DNA of 64,000 bases, from assembly GCF_004025965.2 (NCBI RefSeq), contig NZ_SAYU02000005.1, forward strand, positions 30,757 through 94,756. The letters are read 5' to 3'. This DNA is from Phycicoccus flavus (GTDB taxonomy: Bacteria; Actinomycetota; Actinomycetes; Actinomycetales; Dermatophilaceae). Numbering within the stretch: the first letter of the stretch is position 1; the number at the start of each line of letters is the position of its first letter. The translations under genes were made by a program, and so were the position numbers. A model generated the notes under the pieces. The model was given only the letters and a program-made list of their open reading frames with translations. It did no database searches and was not told where the DNA came from. Below are positions 34,417 to 44,612 of the stretch, one piece after another.

Positions 34417-34901
34417 CGGGTGCCCCAGTTGTAGTGCTGCTTGTTGAGCTTGAGGTAGACGAAGGTCTCGGTCGTCGTGACGCCCGGCAGCGGGCGGATG
34501 CGCTGCGAGAGCAGCTCCAGGAGGTGCTGGTCGTCCTCGCACACGACCTCGACGAGGAGGTCGAAGGAGCCCGCCGTGGTGACGACGTAGTCGACCTCCG
34601 GCATGTCCGACAGGGCCCGGCCGAGGTCGACGAGGTCGCCGGCGGCCTTGATGCCGATCATCGCCTGCCGGTGGAAGCCCACCTGGAGCGGGTCGGTGAC
34701 GGCGACGATCTGCATGACCTCGGAGTCCAGCAGGCGCTGCACCCGCTGACGGACCGCGGCCTCGGACAGCCCGACCTCCTTGGCGATGGCGGCGTAGGAC
34801 TGCCGGCCGTCCTCCTGGAGCAGCTCGATGATCCGCTTGGCGACGTCGTCGAGCCGGAGGTCGGGCGCACGGTCCCGGGGTCGGCGAGAGGGGGTCGTCA
34901 C
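34413..34901 (-). CDS. Lrp/AsnC-family regulator
   Basis: A 162-residue transcription factor. The N-terminal winged HTH reads RIIELLQEDGRQSYAAIAKEVGLSEAAVRQRVQRL. The C-terminal RAM domain (IGIKAAGDLVDLGRALSDMPEVDYVVTTAGSFDLLVEV) binds amino-acid-like ligands. It is co-translated with the aminotransferase and divergent from the aminobutyraldehyde dehydrogenase, so it most likely controls both arms of the putrescine pathway from the 180-base shared region. The GTG at 34901 has a CACCAT box six bases upstream. Confidence 0.95.
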   Translation of the reverse strand: MTTPSRRPRDRAPDLRLDDVAKRIIELLQEDGRQSYAAIAKEVGLSEAAVRQRVQRLLDSEVMQIVAVTDPLQVGFHRQAMIGIKAAGDLVDLGRALSDMPEVDYVVTTAGSFDLLVEVVCEDDQHLLELLSQRIRPLPGVTTTETFVYLKLNKQHYNWGTR

Positions 34902-35081
34902 GAGGCCATGGTGTCGGTCCGGGCCCTGCGACGCAAGTGACTCGCAGACGGATTCCGCATGTTTCGGCCCGTCCGACGAGCGCTTCTCGTGCTCCGGAGC
35001 CCCTCAGGCTGGTGATTTCGTGCCTCGCGGCGATACTCTCCCGCCACGAGACCGCACCCCTCGACCCCGGGAGACGTCCCC
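34902..35081 (+). promoter_or_regulatory. Divergent promoter region of the putrescine regulon
   Basis: 180 bases between the Lrp gene and the aldehyde dehydrogenase. Rightward -10 TACTCT at 35034-35039 leaves a leader of about 37 nt; leftward CACCAT lies at 34908-34913. The stretch is richer in A/T than its surroundings, as expected for Lrp binding. No perfect inverted repeat is evident. Confidence 0.45.
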
Positions 35082-36527
35082 ATGAGCAGCCCCCGCGCCC
35101 TGCGCAACTTCGTCGGCGGGACCTCCGTCGACGCCGCCACCGACACCACGAGCGAGGTCGTCGACCCCTCGACCGGGCAGGTGGTCGCGCACGCGCCGGT
35201 GAGCGGCGCCGAGGACGTCGACGCCGCCTACGCCGCCGCGTCGGCCGCCTTCGCCGAGTGGGGCCGCACGACCCCGAGCGAGCGGCAGCAGGCGCTGCTG
35301 CGGATCGCCGACGCCGTCGAGTCCCGCGCCGAGGAGATCGTCCGGCTGGAGTCGGAGAACACCGGCAAGATCCACGCGCTCACCGCGAGCGAGGAGATCC
35401 CGCCGATGGTCGACCAGCTGCGCTTCTTCGCCGGCGCGGCCCGGGTGCTCGAGGGGCGGGCGGCGGGGGAGTACCTGGCCGGGCACACCTCGTGGGTGCG
35501 GCGCGAGCCGATCGGTGTCGTCGGCCAGGTGACGCCGTGGAACTACCCGCTGCTCATGGCCGTGTGGAAGATCGCCCCCGCCCTGGCCGCCGGCAACACC
35601 GTCGTCCTCAAGCCGAGCGACACGACACCGGAGTCGACCCTCCTGCTCGCCGAGATCGCCGCCGAGCACCTGCCGCCGGGCACGCTCAACGTCGTCACCG
35701 GCGACCGGGACACCGGCCGGCTCGTCGTCGAGCACCCGACCCCCTCGCTCGTCGCCATCACCGGCTCGGTCCGGGCCGGCGCCGAGGTCGCCGCGAGCGC
35801 GGCGCCGCACCTCAAGCGCGTCCACCTCGAGCTCGGGGGCAAGGCGCCGGTCGTCGTCTTCGACGACGCCGACCTCGAGGCCGCGGTCGAGGGCATCGCC
35901 GTGGCCGGCTACTTCAACGCCGGCCAGGACTGCACCGCCGCCACCCGGGTGCTCGCCGCCCCCGGCATCCACGACGACTTCGTCGCCGCGCTCGCCGACT
36001 ACGCGAAGGGCTCGGCGCCGGTCGGGCGGCCCGACGACGCCGACGCCCTCTTCGGGCCGGTGAACAACGCGACCCAGCTCGAGCGGGTCACCGGCTTCCT
36101 CGAGCGGCTGCCCGACCACGCCGACGTCGCCGCCGGCGGTCACCGGGTGTCGGCGCTCGGCGACGGCTTCTTCCTCGAGCCCACCGTCGTCAGCGGCCTG
36201 CGCCAGGACGACGAGGCCGTGCAGAACGAGATCTTCGGGCCGGTCATCACCGTCCAGCGCTTCACCGACGAGGACGAGGCGCTGCGCTGGGCCAACGGCG
36301 TCGACTACGGGCTCGCGTCGTCGGTGTGGACGAAGGACTTCGGCCGCGCGATGCGGATGAGCAGGGCGCTGGACTTCGGCTGCGTGTGGATCAACACCCA
36401 CATCCCGCTCGTCGCCGAGATGCCGCACGGCGGCTACAAGAAGTCCGGGTACGGCAAGGACCTGTCGATGTACGGGTTCGAGGACTACACCCGGGTCAAG
36501 CACGTCATGGCGAACATCGAGAGCTGA
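35082..36527 (+). CDS. Gamma-aminobutyraldehyde dehydrogenase
   Basis: A 481-residue ALDH. NAD-site [23 protein letters not shown], catalytic Glu in [11 protein letters not shown] and catalytic Cys in [12 protein letters not shown] are intact. It resembles PatD/PuuC-type enzymes that oxidise 4-aminobutanal to GABA. Divergent from the Lrp regulator and upstream of a saccharopine dehydrogenase-like gene and succinate-semialdehyde dehydrogenase, which together form a putrescine-to-succinate route. The GABA transaminase step may be done by the class III aminotransferase or a gene elsewhere. Confidence 0.9.
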   Translation: MSSPRALRNFVGGTSVDAATDTTSEVVDPSTGQVVAHAPVSGAEDVDAAYAAASAAFAEWGRTTPSERQQALLRIADAVESRAEEIVRLESENTGKIHALTASEEIPPMVDQLRFFAGAARVLEGRAAGEYLAGHTSWVRREPIGVVGQVTPWNYPLLMAVWKIAPALAAGNTVVLKPSDTTPESTLLLAEIAAEHLPPGTLNVVTGDRDTGRLVVEHPTPSLVAITGSVRAGAEVAASAAPHLKRVHLELGGKAPVVVFDDADLEAAVEGIAVAGYFNAGQDCTAATRVLAAPGIHDDFVAALADYAKGSAPVGRPDDADALFGPVNNATQLERVTGFLERLPDHADVAAGGHRVSALGDGFFLEPTVVSGLRQDDEAVQNEIFGPVITVQRFTDEDEALRWANGVDYGLASSVWTKDFGRAMRMSRALDFGCVWINTHIPLVAEMPHGGYKKSGYGKDLSMYGFEDYTRVKHVMANIES

Positions 36528-36558
36528 CCCACCCCCCACCGACAGAGAGGCCGTCATC

Positions 36559-37824
36559 GTGCGCGTGCTCGTCATCGGCGCCGGCGGGGTGGGCGACGCC
36601 GCCGCCCGGATCGCCGCCGAACGCCGGTTCTTCGACGCCTGGGTCGTCGCCGACCGCGACCCCGCCCGGGCCGAGCGGACCGTCGCGGCGGTCACCGCCC
36701 GCCACCCGGGGGAGGACCGCTTCTCCGCCGCCTCGGTCGACGCCTCCGACGAGGCGGCCGTCGAGGCCCTGGTCCGCGAGACCGGCGCCACGCACGTGCT
36801 CAACGCCGTCGACCCGCGGTTCGTCACCTCGGTGTTCGCCGGCGCCCTCGCGGCCGGCGCCGACTACCTCGACATGGCGATGAGCCTCTCTCGCCCGCAC
36901 CCGGAGCAGCCGTACGCGCGCGTCGGCGTCAAGCTCGGCGACGAGCAGTTCGCCCGGGCGGGGGAGTGGGAGTCCGCCGGGCGGCTGGCGCTCGTCGGCA
37001 TCGGGGTCGAGCCCGGGCTCTCGGACGTCTTCGCCCGGTACGCCGCCGACCACCTGTTCTCCGAGATCGACGAGCTCGGGGTCCGCGACGGCGCGAACCT
37101 CGTCGTGCGCGACGAGGACGGGACCGAGGTGTTCGCCCCGGGCTTCTCGATGTGGACGACGATCGAGGAGTGCCTCAACCCTCCGGTGGTGTGGGAGGCC
37201 GACCGCGCCGGCGAGCCGGACGGCGGCTGGTCCACCCTGCCCCCGTTCGCCGAGCCCGAGGTCTTCGACTTCCCCGAGGGGATCGGCCCGGTCGAGTGCG
37301 TCCACGTCGAGCACGAGGAGGTCCTCCTCATGCCGCGCTGGGTCGACGCGCGGCGGGTGACCTTCAAGTACGGGCTCGGCGAGGAGATGATCTCGGTCCT
37401 GCGGACCCTGCACACCCTCGGCCTGGACCGCACCGAGCCGGTGGACGTCGGGGGTGTCCGCGTGAGCCCGCGGGACGTCGTCGCCGCGGTGCTGCCCGAC
37501 CCGCTGACCATCGGCCCGCGGATGGAGGGCCGGACGTGCGCGGGCCTCTGGGTGACGGGGACGGGCACGGACGGCGCACCCCGGCGGACCTACCTCTACC
37601 ACGTAGTCGACAACGCCGACTCGATGCGCGACTACGACAGCCAGTGCGTCGTGTGGCAGACCGCCCTCAACCCCGTCGTCGCCCTCGAGCTGCTCGCGAC
37701 AGGGACGTGGGCCGGGACCGGCGTGCTCGGTCCCGAGGCCTTCGACGCCGTGCCCTTCCTCGACCTGCTCGCCGCCCCGAAGCCCGAGGGCTACGGCTCC
37801 CCGTGGGGGCTCGAGGACCGCTGA
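36559..37824 (+). CDS. Saccharopine dehydrogenase-family oxidoreductase
   Basis: A 421-residue NAD(P)-binding protein starting with GTG at 36559 after GAGAGG. The N-terminus MRVLVIGAGGVGDAAARIA is a Rossmann GxGxxG motif. THVLNAVDPRF, ADYLDMAMS and a long C-terminal dimer domain follow, as in saccharopine/carboxynorspermidine dehydrogenases. In actinobacteria this family recurs in putrescine catabolic loci. A role in polyamine or lysine-type secondary amine oxidoreduction is probable; the substrate is not known. Confidence 0.82.
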   Translation: MRVLVIGAGGVGDAAARIAAERRFFDAWVVADRDPARAERTVAAVTARHPGEDRFSAASVDASDEAAVEALVRETGATHVLNAVDPRFVTSVFAGALAAGADYLDMAMSLSRPHPEQPYARVGVKLGDEQFARAGEWESAGRLALVGIGVEPGLSDVFARYAADHLFSEIDELGVRDGANLVVRDEDGTEVFAPGFSMWTTIEECLNPPVVWEADRAGEPDGGWSTLPPFAEPEVFDFPEGIGPVECVHVEHEEVLLMPRWVDARRVTFKYGLGEEMISVLRTLHTLGLDRTEPVDVGGVRVSPRDVVAAVLPDPLTIGPRMEGRTCAGLWVTGTGTDGAPRRTYLYHVVDNADSMRDYDSQCVVWQTALNPVVALELLATGTWAGTGVLGPEAFDAVPFLDLLAAPKPEGYGSPWGLEDR

Positions 37825-37873
37825 CCCGCGCCGGCCGCGGCCCCCGTGGCCCCGGACCGTCCGACCCGGGACC

Positions 37874-37879
37874 TACGAT
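37874..37879 (+). promoter_or_regulatory. -10 box for succinate-semialdehyde dehydrogenase
   Basis: TACGAT about 48 bases before the ATG, leaving a short leader with GGAGGAG. Confidence 0.4.
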
Positions 37880-37927
37880 CGGGCGGAGGGGCGCACCGCC
37901 GCGTCCCCGACCACCCCGGAGGAGCCC

Positions 37928-39388
37928 ATGGCCGTCACCCAGAAGGCACTGATCGACGCGGTCCCCACCGCGCTGCTCATCGGCGGACGCTGGCGCGAGG
38001 CCAGCGGCGGCGGCCGCTTCGCCGTCGACGACCCCGCCACCGGGGCCACCCTCACCACGTGCGCCGACGCCACCGCCGAGGACGGCCTGGCCGCGCTCGC
38101 CGCGGCCCACGAGGCGCAGCCGGGCTGGGCCGCCACCCCGCCGCGGGAGCGCGCCGAGATCCTGCGCGCCGCCTTCGAGTCCGTCACCGCCCACGCCGAC
38201 GAGCTCGCGCTCCTCATGACCCTGGAGATGGGCAAGTCCCTCACCGAGTCCCGCGGGGAGGTCACCTACGGCGCCGAGTTCCTCCGCTGGTTCTCCGAGG
38301 AGGCCGTGCGGGTCCGCGGGTCGTACTCGGTGGCGCCGAACGGCGCGACCCGCCTGCTCACGATGCGCCAGCCGGTCGGGCCGGTGCTCATGATCACGCC
38401 CTGGAACTTCCCGCTCGCGATGGGGACCCGCAAGATCGGCCCCGCCCTGGCCGCCGGCTGCACGATGGTGGTCAAGCCGGCCGCCGAGACCCCGCTGACC
38501 ATGCTCCACCTGGCCCGGCTGCTCCAGGAGGCCGGTGTCCCGGCCGGGGTGCTCAACGTCGTGACGACGACCGACAGCGGCGGCGTCTGCGAGCCGCTGA
38601 TCCGCGACCCCCGTCTGCGCAAGCTCACCTTCACCGGCTCGACCGCCGTCGGCCGCACCCTCGTCGCCCAGTCCGCCGAGCAGCTGCTGCGGGTCTCGAT
38701 GGAGCTCGGCGGCAACGCGCCGTTCCTCGTGTTCGAGGACGCCGACGTCGACGCCGCCGTCGACGGCGCGATGCTCGCCAAGATGCGCAACATCGGCGAG
38801 GCCTGCACCTCGGCCAACCGGTTCTTCGTCCACGAGTCCGTCGCCGCGGAGTTCACCGACAAGCTCGCCGCCCGGATGGCGGCCCAGACCGTCGGCAAGG
38901 GTACGAAGAAGGGCGTCGAGGTCGGTCCGCTCATCACCGCCGAGGCGCGGGAGAAGGTGCACGCCCTCGTCACCGACGCGATCGAGCGGGGCGCGCGCCT
39001 CGTCACCGGGGGCGGTCCGGTCGAGGGCCGCGGCCACTTCTACACGCCCACCGTCCTCGCCGACGTCCCCGAGGACAGCCGCTGCCTGGCCGAGGAGATC
39101 TTCGGCCCGGTGGCGCCGGTCAGCACCTTCGCCGACGAGGACGAGGCGGTCCGCCGGGCCAACGCGACGGAGTACGGCCTCGTCGGGTACGTCTACACCC
39201 GGGACCAGGCGCGCGTGCTCCGCGTCGCCGAGGCCATGGAGTTCGGGATGGTCGGGGTCAACACCGGCGTCGTGTCGAACCCGGCCGCGCCGTTCGGCGG
39301 GGTCAAGGCCTCCGGGTTCGGGCGCGAGGGCGGCGCCGAGGGCATCGAGGAGTACCTCGAGGTCAAGTACGTCGGCCTCGCCACCTGA
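37928..39388 (+). CDS. gabD: NAD(P)-dependent succinate-semialdehyde dehydrogenase
   Basis: A 486-residue ALDH. ITPWNFPLAMGTRKIGPALAAGCT, the catalytic Glu in MELGGNAPFLVFEDADVDAAVDG and the catalytic Cys in NIGEACTSANRFFV are typical of the SSADH group (GEACTxANR). The C-terminal PFGGVKASGFGREGG motif agrees. It would finish GABA breakdown by making succinate. GGAGGAG lies six bases upstream of the ATG; a strong terminator follows, closing the putrescine region on the right. Confidence 0.93.
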   Translation: MAVTQKALIDAVPTALLIGGRWREASGGGRFAVDDPATGATLTTCADATAEDGLAALAAAHEAQPGWAATPPRERAEILRAAFESVTAHADELALLMTLEMGKSLTESRGEVTYGAEFLRWFSEEAVRVRGSYSVAPNGATRLLTMRQPVGPVLMITPWNFPLAMGTRKIGPALAAGCTMVVKPAAETPLTMLHLARLLQEAGVPAGVLNVVTTTDSGGVCEPLIRDPRLRKLTFTGSTAVGRTLVAQSAEQLLRVSMELGGNAPFLVFEDADVDAAVDGAMLAKMRNIGEACTSANRFFVHESVAAEFTDKLAARMAAQTVGKGTKKGVEVGPLITAEAREKVHALVTDAIERGARLVTGGGPVEGRGHFYTPTVLADVPEDSRCLAEEIFGPVAPVSTFADEDEAVRRANATEYGLVGYVYTRDQARVLRVAEAMEFGMVGVNTGVVSNPAAPFGGVKASGFGREGGAEGIEEYLEVKYVGLAT

Positions 39389-39390
39389 GA

Positions 39391-39412
39391 CCCGCCGCCC
39401 GCGGGCGGCGGG
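39391..39412 (+). terminator. Terminator after gabD
   Basis: A perfect 22-nt palindrome made only of C and G, three bases after the stop. Confidence 0.75.
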
Positions 39413-39486
39413 CACCAGGGCGGGAGCGACACGGGCGCGGGAATCACCGCGATCGGTCCCCCCGCGGCGTCCCGCGGTGGTCAACT

Positions 39487-40536
39487 ATGCGCATGAGCGA
39501 GTCCCGCATCACCTCGCACCGGCCCCAGCGACGCCACTCCGTGCGCCACCTCCTCGACGACACCGACGAGGCGCTGCGCCGCGGCGCCCGCCCCGGGGCG
39601 GTCGTCTGGCCCACCGGGTTCGACCTGCTGGACTCCACCCTCAACGGCGGCCTGCGCTCCGGCGAGCTCGTCCTCCTCGGCGGGACGGAGGGCTCGGGCA
39701 AGACGACCCTGGCCGTCCAGATGATCCGCAACGCCGTCGCGGCCGGCCGCACCGCCGTCATCTTCTCGTTCGAGCACGAGGCGCAGACCGTCGTCCAGCG
39801 CCTGCTCGGGCTCGAGGCCGCCCACGCCGCCGAGGCCTCGGACCAGCCGGTGTCCACCGCCGCCGACGTGCACGCCTTCCGCTCGGTCTTCGAGGCCGAG
39901 GACCCGCACCGCGCCGGGCTGGGGGAGGCCCTCGGCCGGCTCGCCTACGGGCGGGCGGCGCTGAGCATGATGGACGCCTACGCCGAGCGGCTGCACATCC
40001 ACTCCTCCAACAGCCAGACGACGATCGAGGAGATCGCCGGCACCGTCGCGCAGATCGCGGAGGAGGCCGGCGAGCCGCCGGTCGTCCTCGTCGACTACCT
40101 CCAGAAGGTGCCCCGCCCCGGGGTGCAGGAGGACGAGATCACCCGGGTCACCATCGTCACCGAGAGCCTCAAGGACCTGGCGATGGAGCTGCAGTGCCCG
40201 GTCGTCGCCATCACCGCGGCCGACCGGGACAGCCTGGGCAGCGGGCACCGGATGCGGACCAAGGACCTGCGCGGCTCCTCGGCGCTGGCCTACGAGGCCG
40301 ACGTCGTGCTCATCCTCTCCAGCAAGGAGCACATCGTCAGCCGCGAGCACCTCGTCTACGACCTCGGCGCGGTGAAGATCTACCGCCGGTGGTCGGTCAT
40401 CACCGTCGAGAAGAACCGGCACGGCACCGGCTCCATGGAGCTCGAGGTGCAGAAGAACTTCGAGCACGGCCGCTTCTACCCCAAGGTGCGCGTCGTCGCC
40501 GAGCGCCTCATCGAGGAGCGCGTCTTCACCACGTGA
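39487..40536 (+). CDS. Stand-alone DnaB-like RecA-fold ATPase
   Basis: A 349-residue protein corresponding to the helicase C-terminal (RecA-like) domain of DnaB only. Walker A is [15 protein letters not shown], Walker [11 protein letters not shown], and the DnaB H4-like block [18 protein letters not shown] contains the Gln/Ser sensor region. The N-terminal DnaB dimerisation domain and primase-contact linker are missing. It could be an accessory helicase or a KaiC/RadA-like regulator rather than the replicative helicase. Two in-frame ATGs (39487, 39493) are possible. Neighbouring genes give no functional clue. Confidence 0.8.
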   Translation: MRMSESRITSHRPQRRHSVRHLLDDTDEALRRGARPGAVVWPTGFDLLDSTLNGGLRSGELVLLGGTEGSGKTTLAVQMIRNAVAAGRTAVIFSFEHEAQTVVQRLLGLEAAHAAEASDQPVSTAADVHAFRSVFEAEDPHRAGLGEALGRLAYGRAALSMMDAYAERLHIHSSNSQTTIEEIAGTVAQIAEEAGEPPVVLVDYLQKVPRPGVQEDEITRVTIVTESLKDLAMELQCPVVAITAADRDSLGSGHRMRTKDLRGSSALAYEADVVLILSSKEHIVSREHLVYDLGAVKIYRRWSVITVEKNRHGTGSMELEVQKNFEHGRFYPKVRVVAERLIEERVFTT

Positions 40537-40594
40537 CCGGCGACCGCCGCGCCGCCACGGGCGGGGCGGTGGCCGCCGGGCGCGGTGGGGCGCG

Positions 40595-40600
40595 GACAAT
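40595..40600 (+). promoter_or_regulatory. -10 box, leaderless dxr start
   Basis: GACAAT six bases before the GTG at 40607; no Shine-Dalgarno. Confidence 0.5.
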
Positions 40601-40606
40601 GGACCG

Positions 40607-41809
40607 GTGAGTCCTCGCAGCGTCGCCGTCCTCGGGTCGACCGGGTCCATCGGCACCCAGGCCCTCGAGGTGGTCGCCGCCCACCCCGACCGCTTCACCG
40701 TGACGGCGCTGGCCGCCGGGGGCAACCTCGACCTGCTGGCCGCCCAGGCCGCCGCCACCCGCGCCCCGCTGGTCGCCGCCGCCCGCGGCGCCGCCGACGA
40801 GGTGCGCGCGGCCGTCGCCGCGGCGGCGGGCGACCCCGGGTACCGCCCGGACGTCCTCGTCGGCGAGGAGGCCGCCACGACCGTCGCCGGGTGCGGCGCC
40901 GACGTCGTCCTCAACGGCGTCACCGGCGCCATCGGGCTGCGGCCCACCCTCGCGGCGCTCGCCGCCGGCTCGACCCTGGCGCTGGCGAACAAGGAGTCGC
41001 TCATCGTCGGCGGCCCGCTGGTCACGGCCGCCGCGGCGCCCGGGCAGGTCGTCCCCGTCGACTCCGAGCACAGCGCCATCGCCCAGTGCCTGCGGGGCGG
41101 GCGCGCCGCCGAGGTGCGGCGGCTCGTCGTCACCGCCTCCGGGGGGCCGTTCCGCGGACGCACCCGCGCCGAGCTCGCCGACGTCACGCCCGAGCAGGCC
41201 CTGGCCCACCCGAACTTCGCCATGGGCCGGGTCATCACGACGAACTCCGCGACCCTGGTCAACAAGGGGCTGGAGGTCATCGAGGCACACCTGCTCTTCG
41301 ACGTGCCCTTCGAGCGCATCGACGTCGTCGTGCACCCGCAGCAGTGGATCCACTCGATGGTCGAGTTCCACGACGGCTCGACCATCGCCCAGTGCGGCCC
41401 GCCGCGGATGCTCGTGCCCATCGCGCTCGGGCTCTCCTGGCCCGAGCGGCTCACCGACGTCGACGAGCCGTGCGACTGGTCGGCTCCGCAGTCCTGGGAC
41501 TTCGAGCCCCTCGACGACGACGCCTTCCCCGCCGTGCGCCTGGCGCGGCAGGTGGGGGAGGCCGGGGGCACCTACCCCGCCGTCTACAACGCCGCCAACG
41601 AGGTCGCCGTCGAGGCCTTCCACGACGGCCGGATCCCGTTCACGTCGATCGTCGACACCGTGGCGGCCGTCGTCGAGGCGCACAATGGGAACGAAGCCGA
41701 GGTCTCGCACGTCGACCAGGTGCTCACCGCCGACCGGTGGGCGCGGGGTCGCGCCGGCGAGGTCGTCGGCGGCACCACCACCCGCCACACCCCGGGAGCC
41801 CGTCAGTGA
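40607..41809 (+). CDS. dxr: 1-deoxy-D-xylulose 5-phosphate reductoisomerase
   Basis: The second step of the MEP isoprenoid pathway, making MEP from DXP with NADPH. The 400-residue product opens [18 protein letters not shown] (NADPH fold). [25 protein letters not shown] and TASGGPFRG are active-site and metal-binding blocks, and [14 protein letters not shown] completes the set. GTG 40607 gives a leaderless start. Its stop overlaps the rseP GTG (GTGA). ispG, another MEP enzyme, follows two genes on. Confidence 0.98.
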   Translation: MSPRSVAVLGSTGSIGTQALEVVAAHPDRFTVTALAAGGNLDLLAAQAAATRAPLVAAARGAADEVRAAVAAAAGDPGYRPDVLVGEEAATTVAGCGADVVLNGVTGAIGLRPTLAALAAGSTLALANKESLIVGGPLVTAAAAPGQVVPVDSEHSAIAQCLRGGRAAEVRRLVVTASGGPFRGRTRAELADVTPEQALAHPNFAMGRVITTNSATLVNKGLEVIEAHLLFDVPFERIDVVVHPQQWIHSMVEFHDGSTIAQCGPPRMLVPIALGLSWPERLTDVDEPCDWSAPQSWDFEPLDDDAFPAVRLARQVGEAGGTYPAVYNAANEVAVEAFHDGRIPFTSIVDTVAAVVEAHNGNEAEVSHVDQVLTADRWARGRAGEVVGGTTTRHTPGARQ

Positions 41810-43170
41810 CCACCCTCGCCTTCGTCGTCGGCGTCCTCGCCGTGGCCGTCGGCATCGCCCTGTCCATCGCGCTGCACGAGATCGGCCACCTCGTGCCGGC
41901 CAAGCGCTTCGGGCTGCGCGTGCCGCAGTACATGGTCGGGTTCGGCCCCACCATCTGGTCGCGCCGACGCGGCGAGACCGAGTACGGCGTCAAGGCCATC
42001 CCGCTCGGCGGGTACATCCGGATGATCGGCATGTTCCCGCCCCGGCCCGGTGACCCCGAAGGCGTGCTGCGCGCCTCGAGCACCGGCCGGTTCAGCCAGC
42101 TCGTCGACGAGGCCCGCGCCGCGAGCCTGGAGGAGATCAGGCCCGGCGACGAGGACCGCGTCTTCTACAAGCTGTCGGTGCCGAAGAAGGTCGTCATCAT
42201 GCTCGGCGGCCCGACGATGAACCTCGTCATCGGGACGGTCCTGCTCACCCTCCTCATCACCGTGCACGGCCTGCCGACCCCGCAGCCCGGCGCCGTCGTG
42301 CAGTCGATGAACCAGTGCGTCGTCCCGGTCACCGACGCCGCGACGACGACCTCGTGCGAGGGCAAGCCCCCGACCCCGGCCCTCGCGGCCGGCCTGCGTC
42401 CCGGCGACACCATCCTGTCGATCGACGGCACCCCGGTCGAGAACGTCCAGCAGGTCACCGAGACCATCCGGCCGGCGGCCGGACGCCCGGTCGACATCGT
42501 CGTCGAGCGCGACGGGCAGCGCCTCACCCTCACGGCGACGCCGATCCGCAACCTCCTGCCGGTCCTGGACTCCTCGGGCAACCCGGTCCTCGGCCCGGAC
42601 GGCACACCACAGACCGTCGAGGCCGGCTTCCTCGGCGTCGCGACGAGCCAGAACTCCGCCTGGGTCGCCCAGCCGTTGAGCGCCGTCCCGGCCTTCCTCT
42701 GGCAGGGCGTGAGCCGCACCGCGCTCGCCCTCGTCGACATCCCGAACCGGATGGTCGGGGTCTGGAACGCCGCGTTCGGCGGGGCCGAGCGCGAGGTCGA
42801 CGGACCGATGTCGGTCGTCGGCGTCGGCCGGGTCGCCGGCGAGGCCTCCTCGGGCCGCCTGGAGTCGCTCACCGGCGGGTCCGTGGCGGACCGGTTCTGG
42901 TTCCTCGTCAGCCTCATCGCGACGCTGAACCTCTTCCTCTTCCTGTTCAACCTCATCCCGCTGCTCCCGCTCGACGGCGGGCACGTCGCCGGAGCCCTCT
43001 GGGAGGGGACCAAGCGGCGGGTCGCCAGGCTGCGGGGTGCCCCCGACCCCGGCTACGTCGACGTCGCCAAGGCGCTGCCCATCGCGTACACCGTCGGCCT
43101 CGTGCTCGTCGGCATGTCCGCGCTGCTCATCTACGCCGACGTCGTCAACCCCGTGAACCTCGGCGGCTGA
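41806..43170 (+). CDS. rseP: Site-2 (RIP) zinc metalloprotease, M50
   Basis: A 454-residue intramembrane protease. The zinc motif HEIGH (24-28) lies in the first helix. A PDZ domain (about 180-280: [16 protein letters not shown]) follows, and [13 protein letters not shown] in the penultimate helix supplies the third ligand. It cleaves transmembrane substrates such as anti-sigma factors or signal-peptide remnants. GTG 41806 is inside the dxr stop. A large periplasmic loop with two Cys ([14 protein letters not shown]) is a lineage-specific feature. Confidence 0.95.
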   Translation: MTTLAFVVGVLAVAVGIALSIALHEIGHLVPAKRFGLRVPQYMVGFGPTIWSRRRGETEYGVKAIPLGGYIRMIGMFPPRPGDPEGVLRASSTGRFSQLVDEARAASLEEIRPGDEDRVFYKLSVPKKVVIMLGGPTMNLVIGTVLLTLLITVHGLPTPQPGAVVQSMNQCVVPVTDAATTTSCEGKPPTPALAAGLRPGDTILSIDGTPVENVQQVTETIRPAAGRPVDIVVERDGQRLTLTATPIRNLLPVLDSSGNPVLGPDGTPQTVEAGFLGVATSQNSAWVAQPLSAVPAFLWQGVSRTALALVDIPNRMVGVWNAAFGGAEREVDGPMSVVGVGRVAGEASSGRLESLTGGSVADRFWFLVSLIATLNLFLFLFNLIPLLPLDGGHVAGALWEGTKRRVARLRGAPDPGYVDVAKALPIAYTVGLVLVGMSALLIYADVVNPVNLGG

Positions 43171-43193
43171 CCCACCCCCGGGGTTCCCCGGAG

Positions 43194-43229
43194 CTCTGCC
43201 AGCGGGGGTTGGAAGCCCTGGGAGCAGAG
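43194..43229 (+). terminator. Imperfect hairpin after rseP
   Basis: CTCTGC (43194-43199) pairs with GCAGAG (43224-43229), with inner CAG/CTG and a three-base bulge. It lies in the 138-base gap before ispG and could end the dxr-rseP transcript. Confidence 0.35.
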
Positions 43230-43296
43230 GTGCGCAGGCCCTCTGTCGGTCGCCGGCGGTGTCGAGGGCGTTCATGCTCCTCCGAGGAACCGGTCG

Positions 43297-43302
43297 TACG
43301 CT
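43297..43302 (+). promoter_or_regulatory. -10 box, leaderless ispG start
   Basis: TACGCT six bases before the ATG at 43309. Confidence 0.5.
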
Positions 43303-43308
43303 GGAGGC

Positions 43309-44469
43309 ATGTCCGTCTCCCTCGGTATGCCCGCCGCGCCCCCGCCCGTCCTCGCCCCGCGCCGGGCGAGCCGGAAGATCAAGGTCGGCTCGGTCGAGGT
43401 CGGCGGCGACGCGCCGGTCTCCGTGCAGTCGATGACGACGACCCAGACCAGCGACATCAACGCGACCCTCCAGCAGATCGCCGAGCTCACCGCCGCCGGC
43501 TGCGACATCGTCCGGGTGGCCTGTCCGACCCAGGACGACGCCGACGCCCTCCCCGCCATCGCGCAGAAGTCGCAGATCCCGGTCATCGCCGACATCCACT
43601 TCCAGCCCAAGTACGTCTACGCCGCGATCGACGCCGGCTGCGCCGCGGTGCGCGTCAACCCCGGCAACATCCGCAAGTTCGACGACCAGGTCAAGGAGAT
43701 CGCGGCGGCCGCCAAGGACGCCGGCGTCTCGCTGCGGATCGGCGTCAACGCCGGCTCCCTGGACAAGCGGGTGCTGGAGAAGTACGGCAAGGCGACGCCC
43801 GAGGCCCTCGTCGAGTCGGCCGTGTGGGAGGCGGGCCTGTTCGAGGAGCACGACTTCCACGACTTCAAGATCTCGGTCAAGCACAACGACCCCGTCGTCA
43901 TGGTCCGCGCCTACGAGCTGCTCGCCGAGCGCGGCGACTGGCCCCTGCACCTCGGCGTCACCGAGGCCGGGCCGGCCTTCCAGGGCACGATCAAGTCGGC
44001 GACCGCGTTCGGCGCCCTGCTCTCGAAGGGCATCGGCGACACCATCCGGGTCTCCTTGTCGGCGCCGCCGGTCGAGGAGGTCAAGGTCGGCATCCAGATC
44101 CTCCAGAGCCTCAACCTGCGGCCCCGCAAGCTCGAGATCGTCTCCTGCCCGTCCTGCGGCCGGGCCCAGGTCGACGTCTACAGCCTCGCCGACAAGGTGA
44201 CCGCCGGCCTCGAAGGCATGACCGTGCCGCTGCGCGTCGCCGTCATGGGCTGCGTCGTCAACGGTCCCGGCGAGGCCCGGGAGGCCGACCTCGGCGTCGC
44301 GTCCGGCAACGGCAAGGGCCAGATCTTCGTCAAGGGCGAGGTCGTCAAGACCGTCCCCGAGGCCGACATCGTCGAGACCCTCATCGAGGAGGCCATGCGG
44401 ATCGCCGAGGAGATGGGCGAGCCCGAGGACGAGGCCGCCGCGGGCTCGCCGAGCGTCACCGTCTCCTGA
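43309..44469 (+). CDS. ispG: 4-hydroxy-3-methylbut-2-enyl-diphosphate synthase
   Basis: An iron-sulfur enzyme of the MEP pathway (formerly gcpE). The TIM-barrel half has [14 protein letters not shown] and [14 protein letters not shown]. The Fe-S half has [11 protein letters not shown] and [17 protein letters not shown] with the cluster cysteines. It is 386 residues, the usual size. The ATG at 43309 has a -10 at six bases; the GGAGG in that gap may also be used. It shares the region with dxr, as in other actinobacteria. Confidence 0.98.
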   Translation: MSVSLGMPAAPPPVLAPRRASRKIKVGSVEVGGDAPVSVQSMTTTQTSDINATLQQIAELTAAGCDIVRVACPTQDDADALPAIAQKSQIPVIADIHFQPKYVYAAIDAGCAAVRVNPGNIRKFDDQVKEIAAAAKDAGVSLRIGVNAGSLDKRVLEKYGKATPEALVESAVWEAGLFEEHDFHDFKISVKHNDPVVMVRAYELLAERGDWPLHLGVTEAGPAFQGTIKSATAFGALLSKGIGDTIRVSLSAPPVEEVKVGIQILQSLNLRPRKLEIVSCPSCGRAQVDVYSLADKVTAGLEGMTVPLRVAVMGCVVNGPGEAREADLGVASGNGKGQIFVKGEVVKTVPEADIVETLIEEAMRIAEEMGEPEDEAAAGSPSVTVS

Positions 44470-44600
44470 CCTCCCGGTCACCGCACCCGACGTCCGTCGA
44501 CCACCCGCCGGGGGCAGGGTCCTCCCGCCCGGCACTCCGTCGACGAGCCGGGGCCGAGGACCGACATCCCCGACCCGTCGTCGCAACCCCGTCCGACCCC

Positions 44601-44606
44601 TAGGCT
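44601..44606 (+). promoter_or_regulatory. -10 box, leaderless GNAT start
   Basis: TAGGCT six bases before the GTG at 44613. Confidence 0.55.
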
Positions 44607-44612
44607 GGGGCT

